From assembly GCF_008253865.1 (NCBI RefSeq), contig NZ_CP042331.1, forward strand, positions 2,790,001-2,854,000: 64,000 nt of DNA, written 5' to 3'. This DNA is from Bosea sp. F3-2 (GTDB lineage Bacteria; Pseudomonadota; Alphaproteobacteria; Rhizobiales; Beijerinckiaceae). The stretch's first letter is position 1. Each line of letters starts with the position of its first letter. A program made the translations under genes and the position numbers. Of the stretch, positions 27,148 to 35,810 are shown piece after piece. Below the pieces are notes generated by a model that did not search any database, was not told the origin of the DNA, and worked only from the letters and a program-made list of their open reading frames with translations.

Positions 27148-27176
27148 GCCTTGGTTCCGTGCAAAATCAGCACGCT

Positions 27177-28115
27177 CTACAGCGTCTTGAATGTCGGGTA
27201 GTAGCCGCGATAGCTCTTTTCGAGGATCGCTCCGCCGCCGCGCGACTTCAGCGCCTCGGCGACGACAAGGCCGAGTTCCCGCGCCTGTTCGGGCGCGGCG
27301 CTCGCGCTGGCATCGACACGCTCCGCCCCTTCGACCGAGGTGACCTGCGCATGCAGGGTCAGGCGGCCATCGGCCCAGCTTGCGCAGGCCCCGACCGGCA
27401 GGCTGCAACCGGCGCCCAGCGCGTGCATCATCTCACGCTCGGCCTCGACCTCGGCACGCGCCTTCGGGCACTGGATCGCCTGCAGGATCTCGATCACGGC
27501 AGCATCCTCGGCACGGGCTTCCAGGCCGAGCGCGCCCTGCCCAACGGCATAGGGAAAAAGCTCGGGCGCCAGAACCTCGGACGAAGCCCCGTCCAGCCCG
27601 AGCCGGCGCAGGCCGGCATGGGCGAGGATCACGGCGTCGAGCGCGTCCTCGCCGCCGATCTTGGCGAGGCGCGGGCCGACATTGCCGCGAATCGGCACGA
27701 CGGTGACGTCGGGCCGCAGATTGAGGATCTGGGCGCGGCGCCGCAGCGAGCCGGTGCCGACCCGCGCGCCCTGCCTGAGCGAAGCCATCGTCGCGCCGCA
27801 GAGCGCGTCGCGCGGATCCTCGCGCGGCGGCACGGAGGCGAGGACGAGCCCCTCATGCAGGGCGGTCGGCAGGTCCTTCAGGGAATGAACGACGAAATCG
27901 ACCTCGCGGCGCACGAGCTGCTGCTCGTGCTCGATAGCGAAGACGCCGACCATGCCGAACTGGTGAAACTCGGAGACGCGGTCGCGATCCGCGATGGTGG
28001 CGATCTGGCAGAGGGTGAATTCCGTCTCCGGGAATTTCTCCCGGATCAACCCCATGACGTGATTGGTCTGCGCCATCGCCAGCGGGCTGCGGCGCGTGCC
28101 GATCCTCAGATGCAT
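27177..28115 (-). CDS. hemC: Hydroxymethylbilane synthase (porphobilinogen deaminase) homologue
   Basis: A 312-residue protein clearly related to HemC, which joins four porphobilinogens on a covalent dipyrromethane cofactor. Kept features are Arg8 and the RRSPLAMAQ start, catalytic Asp81 (HSLKDLPT), the cofactor arginines in GTGSLRRR (121-128) and RGNVGPRL (143-150), and cofactor Cys237 (GAGCSLPVGA). The active-site loop that reads GGKGLFVKE in E. coli is FGMVGVFAIE here, losing the Gly-Gly-Lys and both lysines. It may therefore be a divergent second copy or an altered enzyme. Its neighbour upstream is a MocR regulator, not another haem gene. Confidence 0.85.
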   Translation of the reverse strand: MHLRIGTRRSPLAMAQTNHVMGLIREKFPETEFTLCQIATIADRDRVSEFHQFGMVGVFAIEHEQQLVRREVDFVVHSLKDLPTALHEGLVLASVPPREDPRDALCGATMASLRQGARVGTGSLRRRAQILNLRPDVTVVPIRGNVGPRLAKIGGEDALDAVILAHAGLRRLGLDGASSEVLAPELFPYAVGQGALGLEARAEDAAVIEILQAIQCPKARAEVEAEREMMHALGAGCSLPVGACASWADGRLTLHAQVTSVEGAERVDASASAAPEQARELGLVVAEALKSRGGGAILEKSYRGYYPTFKTL

Positions 28116-28217
28116 GACTTCTTACTTTCGATCCTATCCGGCTGGGCCGGTTGCGGCGGTCTATAACAGGGGGGCAGCAGGCTGACGAGTGGCTCGTGCC
28201 CGCGGGCGCTGCGCCGA

Positions 28218-29648
28218 TCAGCCGCTGCTCCGCCGCAACTGCTCCAGCCCCTGCTGCAATACCTCAAACACAAGCGGATCGCGCGACTGGGCGACGTTGA
28301 AGCGCATGAAGCCGCCCGCGTTCTGCGAGACGCTGAAAACGTTTCCGGGCGCCAGCACGACGTTCCGCAACAGGGCCAGCCGCGCGAGCTCGGCGGAATC
28401 GATCCCCTCCGGCAGGCGGCACCAGAGGTAGAAACCGCCGCGTGGCTTGAGCCATGGCATGATGCCGAGTGCTTCCAGCCGGGTTGCGGCCTCGCGGCGG
28501 GCCTGGACGAGGCGGCGGCGCACCTCCTCCATATGCTTACGATAGCCTCCACCGGCAAGAACGCCAGCAACCAGATCGGCCGCGACCGGGCCGGGACCGC
28601 CGAAATTCGTCGCGACCTGAAGGTCGACCAGCCCCTCGACCCAATCCGCCCGCGCGGCGATGTAGCCGCAGCGCAGGGAGGCCGAGAGCGTCTTCGAGAA
28701 GCTGCCGATCCGGATCACCCGGTCGAGCCCGTCGAGCAAGGCGAGGCGAGCCGACGGTTCGGGCTCGAAATCGGCGAAGATCTCGTCCTCGACGATCGTG
28801 AGATCGTGAGCGGCGGCGGTTTGCAGGACACGGAAGGCCGTCTGTGGCGAGAGGCTGGCCCCCGTCGGATTATGCAGCCCGGAGTTGGTGAGGTAGAGCC
28901 GCGGCCGCTCGGCAGAAACCAGCGCCTCGAAAGCGGAGACGTCCGGCCCAGAGGGCGTATAGGGCACGCCGAGCACGCGCAGTTGGTGCGCCCGCAGCAA
29001 CGCCTGAAAATTGAAATAGCAGGGGTCGTCGACAAGGACCGTATCGCCTGGGCGCAGCAGGAAGCGGCAGACCAGATCGAGCGCCTGCGTTCCCGAGCCG
29101 GTCAGCAGGAGCTGTTCGGAACCGGCGGCGAGCCCCTCCTCGGCAAAGCGCCCGAGCAGATGGCGGCGCAGCACCGGCGAGCCACGCGTCCCGCCATACT
29201 CGGAGAGAACCGGGTCCTGCGCCCTTGCCAAAGCGCGAAAGCCGCGGCGCAACGCCTCGCCCGGCATCCAGTCGGCCGGCAGCCAGCCACAACCCGGCTT
29301 CAGAGCGGCGTCATCCGCATCGAGCGACTGGCGCGAGACCCAGAAGGGATCGACGGCGCGCTCTCGTGGCGATGCCGCCTGCGTCAACCCCAGGGGCGGC
29401 AGGCCACTGCCGGTAACGTAGAAGCCGGAGCCTTGGCGGGCGCGGATCAGACCTTCCGCAGCCAGACGATCATAAGCCTCGACCACGGTGGACGGCGAAA
29501 CCTGCATTGTCGCGGCGAAACGGCGGATCGACGGCAGCCGGTCGCCAGGCGCCAGGGACCTTGCCGCGAGCTTGCCCCGAATGGCGGCCATCACCGCCGC
29601 CGTCCGCCCCTGCCCGCCGTCGATTTCGCCCGGGTCTAAAACTGTCAT
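28218..29648 (-). CDS. MocR/PdxR-type regulator (GntR helix-turn-helix fused to aminotransferase-like domain)
   Basis: About 476 residues from ATG 29648. A winged helix-turn-helix (LPSIRRFAATMQVSPSTVVEAYDRL region, residues 38-62) is joined to a fold-type I aminotransferase domain with DDPCYFNFQ, NPTG (260-263) and the PLP lysine Lys319 in SFSKTLSASLR. In-frame ATGs at 29657 and 29663 are alternatives. None has a convincing ribosome-binding site. MocR proteins usually control a divergent neighbour in response to PLP or an amino compound. The divergent DMT exporter is the likely target, through the tandem CCATAC repeats at 29654-29665. Confidence 0.9.
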   Translation of the reverse strand: MTVLDPGEIDGGQGRTAAVMAAIRGKLAARSLAPGDRLPSIRRFAATMQVSPSTVVEAYDRLAAEGLIRARQGSGFYVTGSGLPPLGLTQAASPRERAVDPFWVSRQSLDADDAALKPGCGWLPADWMPGEALRRGFRALARAQDPVLSEYGGTRGSPVLRRHLLGRFAEEGLAAGSEQLLLTGSGTQALDLVCRFLLRPGDTVLVDDPCYFNFQALLRAHQLRVLGVPYTPSGPDVSAFEALVSAERPRLYLTNSGLHNPTGASLSPQTAFRVLQTAAAHDLTIVEDEIFADFEPEPSARLALLDGLDRVIRIGSFSKTLSASLRCGYIAARADWVEGLVDLQVATNFGGPGPVAADLVAGVLAGGGYRKHMEEVRRRLVQARREAATRLEALGIMPWLKPRGGFYLWCRLPEGIDSAELARLALLRNVVLAPGNVFSVSQNAGGFMRFNVAQSRDPLVFEVLQQGLEQLRRSSG

Positions 29649-29653
29649 GATAG

Positions 29654-29665
29654 CCATACCCATAC
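29654..29665. promoter_or_regulatory. Tandem CCATAC repeats, candidate MocR site
   Basis: Two directly adjacent CCATAC hexamers lie in the 82-bp space between the divergent mocR and exporter starts. MocR regulators are known to bind direct repeats. The repeats overlap the two alternative mocR start codons, which also supports the downstream start at 29648. Confidence 0.4.
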
Positions 29666-29730
29666 AGTTCGCCACGAACGTATCGGATTGTCGCTGTCCC
29701 GGCGAGCACGAACCACCTAGCTCTGCGAAG

Positions 29731-30618
29731 ATGCAGAACAAGGCAACGACGATGCAGCAGGACTGGGCCGGCAAGGGATGGGGCAGCGGCCTCATCGGCG
29801 TGCTGATCTTCAGCGGCTCGCTGCCGGCGACGCGCGTCGCGATCGCCGGCTTCTCGCCGCTGTTCCTCACCTCCGCCCGCGCGGTGATCGCGGCGCTGCT
29901 GGGCGCCGCCTTCCTTGTCCTGCTGCGCCAGAAGCGGCCGGAACGCTCCGATCTCGGTCCGCTCGCCATCGTCGCGCTCGGCGTCGTGGTCGGGTTTCCG
30001 CTACTGACGGCGCTGGCGCTGCAGCACATCGCCGCGGCCCGCTCGATCGTGTTCGTCGGCCTGCTGCCGCTGGCGACGGCGCTGTTTGGCGTGATGCGTG
30101 CCGGCGAGCGGCCGAAGCCGGCCTTCTGGCTGTTCTCCGTGCTTGGCGCTGCGACCGTTGCCGGCTTCGCGCTGGCTCATAGCGAGGGCGGCTCAATGAT
30201 CGGTGACCTGCTGATGATCGCTGCCATCCTGCTCTGCGGGCTCGGCTATGCCGAAGGTGCCGCGCTTTCGCGCCGGCTCGGCGGCTGGCAGGTGATCTCC
30301 TGGGCGCTGCTGCTGTCGCTGCCGGCGATGGCCCTGCTGACGCTGCTGTTCCTGCCGGCATCCTGGCAGGGGATCGGGACGCCCGCCTGGCTCGGCCTGG
30401 CCTATGTCTCGGTCTTCAGCATGCTGGTCGGCTTCGTGTTCTGGTATCGCGGGCTGGCGCTCGGCGGCATCGCCGGCGTCGGCCAGCTCCAGCTCCTGCA
30501 GCCCTTCTTCGGCCTCCTGCTCGCTGGCCTGCTGCTGCATGAGCCCATCGCCTGGACGATGATCGCGGCGACCGGCGTGGTGGTCCTCTGCGTCGCCGGG
30601 GCAAAGCGCTTCGCCTGA
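29731..30618 (+). CDS. DMT-superfamily (EamA) transporter, probable exporter
   Basis: A 295-residue membrane protein with ten predicted helices in two EamA repeats. The first is around LPATRVAIAGFSPLFLTSARAVIAALLG and the second around GYAEGAALSRRLGGWQVISWALLLSLP. ATG 29731 follows GCGAAG; ATG 29752 is an alternative. RhaT/YdcZ-like members export amino acids or other small metabolites. Divergence from a MocR regulator suggests an amine or amino-acid substrate. The end is 28 bp from the convergent aspT paralog. Confidence 0.88.
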   Translation: MQNKATTMQQDWAGKGWGSGLIGVLIFSGSLPATRVAIAGFSPLFLTSARAVIAALLGAAFLVLLRQKRPERSDLGPLAIVALGVVVGFPLLTALALQHIAAARSIVFVGLLPLATALFGVMRAGERPKPAFWLFSVLGAATVAGFALAHSEGGSMIGDLLMIAAILLCGLGYAEGAALSRRLGGWQVISWALLLSLPAMALLTLLFLPASWQGIGTPAWLGLAYVSVFSMLVGFVFWYRGLALGGIAGVGQLQLLQPFFGLLLAGLLLHEPIAWTMIAATGVVVLCVAGAKRFA

Positions 30619-30646
30619 CAAAAGCAGGGCCGGCACGGAGCGGGGC

Positions 30647-32332
30647 TTACCTGGCCATCAACGCGACCAGGATCGGTCCCCAGGCGGTCAGGAGAATGTT
30701 TCCGATCGCATAGGGCACCGTGTAGCCCAGAGCGGGGACGCTGCTCTGGGCTTCGTCCTGAATGGCCCTGAGGGCTGCCGTGATCGTTCCCGCCCCCGCG
30801 CAGGCACCGAGTACGATGAGAGGATTCATCTTCAGGACATAACGCCCGAAGAGGATGCCCAGCGTATGCGGAAGCAGGGCCGAGACCAAACCGACACCGA
30901 CCAGGCTGAGGCCGGTCGCTTTTAGACCGGAGATGAAGCTCGGCCCTGCGCCGAGGCCGACAATGCCGATGAACATGCATAAGCCCAGCGTATCGAAAAT
31001 CCAGATCGCCGGCTCGGGTATGCGGCCGAAGAAGGGATAGGCCGACCGCAGCCAGCCGAAGGCCAGCCCCATGATCAGTGCGCCGCCACTGGCGGTCAGC
31101 GTCAACGGAATACCGCCGATGACGACGCTCAGGAGCCCGACGAGACCGCCCAGGAAGATGCCGAGCCCGACGAAAACCATGTCCGTCGCCGATGTCCGCC
31201 TGTCGGGGTAGCCGAGTTTCTCCGCCGCACGCTCGACAGCCGATAGAGGTCCGATGAGAGAGAGGACGTCACCGCGATTGACCTGGCTTTCCGGTTTGAT
31301 CGGCATGGCGAGGCCGGCGCGCATCAGCTTGGCGAGGAAGACGCCGCGGGCGAACTCCCGGCCCGCGAGATCCGCCAAACTCCGCCCATCGAGAGAGCGG
31401 TTGGTCAGCACGACGTCGAGCGACTCGATGGGGATGTCGAGAAGGCTGGGGTCGCTGACTTCCGGGCCGATCAGGTCGCCGTGCTGGGCATGGACCTCCT
31501 GCCGCGCCATGACGGCGACGACATCGCCCGCGCGGATCACGAGACCGGGTTCGGGCTCCCGCACGGAGCCGCTCGAACGGACGCGCAGCAGATAGGCGCG
31601 GGCGACGCGAGGAAGCGCTTCGATTTCGGCGACCGTCTTGCCGATGAACTGCTCATTGGCAACGCGATAGGTCCGTACGTCGAACAGACGCGCGGCAGAG
31701 ACCACGCCCTCGACCTCGCTGACCGATCCCGTTGATTGCGCGGCCATCTCGGCCGCGGTCTCCTTCAGATTGATGCCCATCAGCCTGGGGCCGATCTTCG
31801 GCAGGAACCAGACCAGGGATGCGGTGCCGACGAGATAGGTGACCGCATAGGCAACGGGGATGTTGTTGACCAGCGCCGTCCGTTCGGACTGGGGACGATT
31901 GAGGCGCTGGATCGCCTCGCCCGCGGTTCCGATCACGGTCGATTCCGAGAAGGCGCCGGCGAGCAGGCCGGCGGCCGTGCCGACGTCGTAGCCAAGCAGT
32001 TTGGCGAAGCCCCATGCCGTCAGCAGGCAGGTGACGCAGAGCACGACGGTCAGGGCGACCTGCGGGATCGCATCGCGCTTCAGAGCGCGAAAGAACTGCG
32101 GCCCGACCTTGTAGCCGGTCGTGAACAGGAACAGGTCGAAGAAGACCGCCTTCACGGCAGGAGGCACCTTGATGTCGAGTTGGCCGATCAGGACGCCGGC
32201 CAACAGGCAGCCGACCACGGTTCCGAGGCTGAAGCTGCCGATCTTCACCCGGCCGATCAGGAAGCCTAGGGCGATGGTCAGGAAGATCGCGAGCTCGGGA
32301 TTGCCGCGCAATGCATCGACGACGAAACTCAT
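30647..32332 (-). CDS. Aspartate:alanine exchanger family transporter (AspT-like), paralog 1
   Basis: A 561-residue AAE-family transporter. It has two hydrophobic halves (residues ~10-185 and ~375-560) and a central cytosolic region with two TrkA-C (RCK_C) domains. The repeated family motif around GxxVGPQFF (GYKVGPQFFRALK near 74-86) and the C-terminal GACAGAGTITAAL and ALGYTVPYAIGN are visible. AspT swaps aspartate for alanine, generating a membrane potential when coupled to decarboxylation. It is last of four minus-strand genes and lies 76 bp after aspartate 4-decarboxylase. It shares layout with the paralog at 34079-35770. Confidence 0.92.
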   Translation of the reverse strand: MSFVVDALRGNPELAIFLTIALGFLIGRVKIGSFSLGTVVGCLLAGVLIGQLDIKVPPAVKAVFFDLFLFTTGYKVGPQFFRALKRDAIPQVALTVVLCVTCLLTAWGFAKLLGYDVGTAAGLLAGAFSESTVIGTAGEAIQRLNRPQSERTALVNNIPVAYAVTYLVGTASLVWFLPKIGPRLMGINLKETAAEMAAQSTGSVSEVEGVVSAARLFDVRTYRVANEQFIGKTVAEIEALPRVARAYLLRVRSSGSVREPEPGLVIRAGDVVAVMARQEVHAQHGDLIGPEVSDPSLLDIPIESLDVVLTNRSLDGRSLADLAGREFARGVFLAKLMRAGLAMPIKPESQVNRGDVLSLIGPLSAVERAAEKLGYPDRRTSATDMVFVGLGIFLGGLVGLLSVVIGGIPLTLTASGGALIMGLAFGWLRSAYPFFGRIPEPAIWIFDTLGLCMFIGIVGLGAGPSFISGLKATGLSLVGVGLVSALLPHTLGILFGRYVLKMNPLIVLGACAGAGTITAALRAIQDEAQSSVPALGYTVPYAIGNILLTAWGPILVALMAR

Positions 32333-32408
32333 GCCCCCGCCCCGCAGCTATCGTCAGGCATTCGGCCGAAGGAGTCCCGGGCGCTGATCTGCGATCGGGG
32401 CCGCCTCG

Positions 32409-34028
32409 TCAGGATTTCTGTTTGAGTGCGAGATTGTAGGCGTCGAAGGCCTGCCGATAGCCACGAGCCACCGCGCGCGTGGCGCGGCCGATCTGGCCGT
32501 AGACCTCGTCGTCGAGATTGGCGAAGGAGACCCGCACCGACCAGTCCGGGGCGGAGAAGCCGCCTCCGTTCAGCAGCACGATGCCATGGTCCTCGGCCAG
32601 CCGGAACACGATGTCGAGCGGGTGGATATGCTCCTTCATATAGGCCACCACCTCGGGGCCGACATATTTGTTGGCCCAGAACTCGAAATCGACCAGGCCG
32701 TAATAGCGGTCGTGAAGCGGATTATCGGGCACGTCGATGCCCAAGCCCTCGATCATCCTCTGGGCGCGGGAATGCACGATTTCCATGCAGGTCTTCTGGT
32801 AGAGCTTGGCCTCGTCCATCATCTCCGAGAGCGAGAACAGCGACATCATCACCTGCTGCGGAAGCGAAAGACCGGCGGTGTGATTGAGGGCGATGTCGCG
32901 GCTGTCGGCGACGATGCGGTCGATCAGCCTCATCTCGCGCGGCTTCAGCGTGAGCGGTCCGTAGCGCGTATCGAGCGCCGTCAGGATCTTTTCCGGATGG
33001 CTCGCGATCGCCTTGTCGAAGATGTTGTCGCGGTGGATAGCGATGACACCGAGCCGCCAGCCGGTGCAGCCGAAATACTTGGAGTAGGAGTAGACGCCGA
33101 TCGTATTGCGCGGGAGAGCGCCGAGCAGGCCGCGGAAGCCCTTCACGAAGGTTCCGTAGACATCGTCGGTCAGCAGCAGCAGATCGGGGCGCTTCGTCTC
33201 GACCAGCTTGACGATCTTGGCGATCGTCTCCTCGCTCAGCGCGACGGCATAGGGATTACCGGGATTGACCACGAAGAAGGCCTTGACCTTCGGATCCTCG
33301 AGCTTCTTCAGCTCCTCGTCGGTGAACTGGAAGCGGTTCTCCTGCGGCGCCGCGACGCTGACGACGTTAAGGCCGTAATCCTCGAGATGCGGCATTTCGA
33401 GATAGGGGGTGAAGATCGGCGTCGCCAGGGCGATCGTGTCGCCGGGATTCAGCAGCCGGTTGGCTTTCAGCGACTTGAAGATGTAGCACATCGCCGCCGT
33501 GCCGCCCTCGACGGCATAGAGGTCGAACTGCCCGGACGGGCGCGGCTCGCCGCACATCGCCCACATCAGGTATTCGTGCACGATGCGCTCGTTGTGGACG
33601 AGCATGCGGTCCGGCACCGGATAGTTGTCGCCGATGATCGAGTCGACCAGCTCGTGGACGAAGGCGTCGGGCTTGAAGTCGAACCTCTTCACCGCGAAGG
33701 CGACCATGTCACTGAGGAAGGTGGCGCCGGGGGAATCCTTGTGCGTGGCCAGCCAATCCTCAAGCCGTGCGGCGATGCCGTCGGCCTTGGGCATGCCGCC
33801 GATGCCGGCGGGCTTGCTCATCACGCGGCGGCTTTCGGTGATCGCGAATTGCCCGAGCAGGAAGAAGCCTTCGCGCGGGGTCGTCGCCACCCAGTTCGGA
33901 TTGCCGCGGCCGGCGTTGAGCAGCGCGATCGAAGAGGTCTGCGCCGTCAGCTTGGCGAGGCGGATGAGCTCGTCCTTGATCTCGAAGGGGCTGAGTTTCT
34001 CGAAGCTCCGCAGAGTGACAGGATCCAT
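32409..34028 (-). CDS. asdA: L-aspartate 4-decarboxylase (bifunctional aspartate aminotransferase)
   Basis: A 539-residue fold-type I PLP enzyme. The PLP lysine is Lys317 in YSYSKYFGCTGWRLG, and NPGNPY (255-260) holds the Asn that contacts the cofactor. Length and the long N-terminal segment match AsdA (about 533 residues), distinguishing it from ordinary aspartate aminotransferases (~400). It converts aspartate to alanine and CO2, consuming a proton. ATG 34028 is set by a GGGAG site 8 bases upstream. It is flanked by two AspT-type exchangers, giving the complete aspartate-alanine decarboxylation cycle. Confidence 0.93.
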   Translation of the reverse strand: MDPVTLRSFEKLSPFEIKDELIRLAKLTAQTSSIALLNAGRGNPNWVATTPREGFFLLGQFAITESRRVMSKPAGIGGMPKADGIAARLEDWLATHKDSPGATFLSDMVAFAVKRFDFKPDAFVHELVDSIIGDNYPVPDRMLVHNERIVHEYLMWAMCGEPRPSGQFDLYAVEGGTAAMCYIFKSLKANRLLNPGDTIALATPIFTPYLEMPHLEDYGLNVVSVAAPQENRFQFTDEELKKLEDPKVKAFFVVNPGNPYAVALSEETIAKIVKLVETKRPDLLLLTDDVYGTFVKGFRGLLGALPRNTIGVYSYSKYFGCTGWRLGVIAIHRDNIFDKAIASHPEKILTALDTRYGPLTLKPREMRLIDRIVADSRDIALNHTAGLSLPQQVMMSLFSLSEMMDEAKLYQKTCMEIVHSRAQRMIEGLGIDVPDNPLHDRYYGLVDFEFWANKYVGPEVVAYMKEHIHPLDIVFRLAEDHGIVLLNGGGFSAPDWSVRVSFANLDDEVYGQIGRATRAVARGYRQAFDAYNLALKQKS

Positions 34029-34078
34029 GACAAACTCCCGGTCAGAAACTGAAATCGAACGGTTCGCGTCTCGCTTGC

Positions 34079-35770
34079 TCAGGTCAGCAGGATGATGATC
34101 ACCATGCCCCAGATCGTCAGAAGCGTGTTCCCGACCGCATAGGTCACGGTGTAGCCGAGCGCCGGGACCTGGCTGCCGGCGGTCTCGCAGATCATTCCGA
34201 GTGCAGCCGTCGTGGTGCGGGCGCCGGCGCAAGCGCCCAGCAGGATCGCCGGATCGAACCGGAACACGTATTTGCCGGCGAACATCGCCAGGATCAGCGG
34301 GATGGCCGTCGCCAGCGCGCCCCAGAGAAAGAGGCCGACGCCCTGCGTCTGCAGGCCCTTGACGAAGCCAGGGCCGGCCGAGATGCCGACGACCGCGATG
34401 AACATGTTGAGGCCGACCGAATTCATGAACCAAACGGTCGAACTCGGGATACGGCCAAAGACCGGGCGCACCGACCGCAGCCAACCGAAGACGAGGCCGG
34501 AAATCAGCGCGCCGCCGGCCGTCGACAGCGTCAGCGGGACACCTCCCACCTTGAACACGAGCGCGCCGATGAGCGCACCGAGCGTGATGGCACCGCCGAT
34601 GAAGGCGACATCGGCGACATCGCTCGGGCGATCCGGATGGCCGATGGTCTTTGCGACGGCGGCGATGTCCTGGGTGCGGCCGACAACGGTCAGGATGTCG
34701 CCGCGATGAATGACCGTGTCCGGCAGGATCGGGATGCTGACGGCGGTCGCGCCGCGGACGATCTTGCGTAGAAACACGCCGCGCGCGGTCGGCATGCGGG
34801 AGAGCTCGGTCAGCGTCCTGCCGTCGACATCCTTGCTGGTGACGTAGATGTCGACGCCCTCGGCCTTCAGGTCGAGCAGCTCGGGGTCCTCGACCTCCTC
34901 GGCATTCTGGCCGATCAGATTGACCAGCGTCTCGCGCGGACCGGCGAGAGCGATGATGTCGCCGTCCCGCAGGATTGTGTCGGCGGTCGCATCCTCGATG
35001 ACGCCATTGCGGCGGATGCGCTCGACGAAAACGCGGGCGTCCGGCACCAGGGCCTCGGCTTCCGCCGCGCGCATGCCGGCGACCCTGGCGCCCTCGCGCA
35101 GGCGAAAGGCGCGGAGTTCGAAGCGCCGCCAGGCCGAACCGGGGCCGCCGATTTCCTTGCCGCCGCCGAGCCGGGCCTCGTAGTCCTTGCAGGCCTTGGC
35201 GATATCGATACCGAGCAGCTTTGGACCGAGCTGCGCGAGAATGACGGCCGAGCCTACGGTGCCGAAGATGTAGGTGACCGCATAGGCGACCGGCATCGCA
35301 TCGAGATATTCCTTGGTTTGCTCTGCCGACAGCCCGAGGCGATTGATGGCGTCGGTCGCCAGGCCCATCGAGGCCGAGATCGTCTGCGATCCGGCATAGA
35401 GACCGGCGGCGTAACCCGGATGGTAGCCGGCGATCTTCGCGATCACGACGGGAACCGCGAGGCAGAAGACGGTGACGACGACCGCAAAGATCGCCTGCGG
35501 CGCTCCATCCTTGGCGATGCCGCGAACGAATTGCGGCCCGACGCCGTAGCCAACCGCGAACAGGAAGAGCAGGAAGAAGGTCGATTTCACATTGGGCGAG
35601 ATCGTGATGCCGAGCTGGCCGATGATGACCGCGGCAATCAAGGTCGAGGTCACCGCGCCCAGGCTGAAGCCCTTATAGGCGAAGCCGCCGACATAGTATC
35701 CGATCGCCAGCGACAGGAAGAGCGAGATCTCCGGGTAGCTTCTCAGGGTGGCAACGAACCAGTCGAACAT
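34079..35770 (-). CDS. Aspartate:alanine exchanger family transporter (AspT-like), paralog 2
   Basis: A 563-residue protein with the same architecture as paralog 1: about ten membrane spans in two halves and two central TrkA-C domains. Motifs are GYGVGPQFVRGIAKDG near 74-89, GACAGARTTTAAL and ALGYTVTYAVGN near the C-terminus. Clear differences include GARTTTA versus GAGTITA in the re-entrant segment, so ligand preference may differ. It lies between the Orn/Lys/Arg decarboxylase and asdA (spacings 40 and 50 bp), all on one strand. One paralog could serve each decarboxylase. Confidence 0.92.
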   Translation of the reverse strand: MFDWFVATLRSYPEISLFLSLAIGYYVGGFAYKGFSLGAVTSTLIAAVIIGQLGITISPNVKSTFFLLFLFAVGYGVGPQFVRGIAKDGAPQAIFAVVVTVFCLAVPVVIAKIAGYHPGYAAGLYAGSQTISASMGLATDAINRLGLSAEQTKEYLDAMPVAYAVTYIFGTVGSAVILAQLGPKLLGIDIAKACKDYEARLGGGKEIGGPGSAWRRFELRAFRLREGARVAGMRAAEAEALVPDARVFVERIRRNGVIEDATADTILRDGDIIALAGPRETLVNLIGQNAEEVEDPELLDLKAEGVDIYVTSKDVDGRTLTELSRMPTARGVFLRKIVRGATAVSIPILPDTVIHRGDILTVVGRTQDIAAVAKTIGHPDRPSDVADVAFIGGAITLGALIGALVFKVGGVPLTLSTAGGALISGLVFGWLRSVRPVFGRIPSSTVWFMNSVGLNMFIAVVGISAGPGFVKGLQTQGVGLFLWGALATAIPLILAMFAGKYVFRFDPAILLGACAGARTTTAALGMICETAGSQVPALGYTVTYAVGNTLLTIWGMVIIILLT

Positions 35771-35810
35771 CGCAATCCCCCAGTTGCTGGCAGGCAGGAG
35801 CGACGAACAG

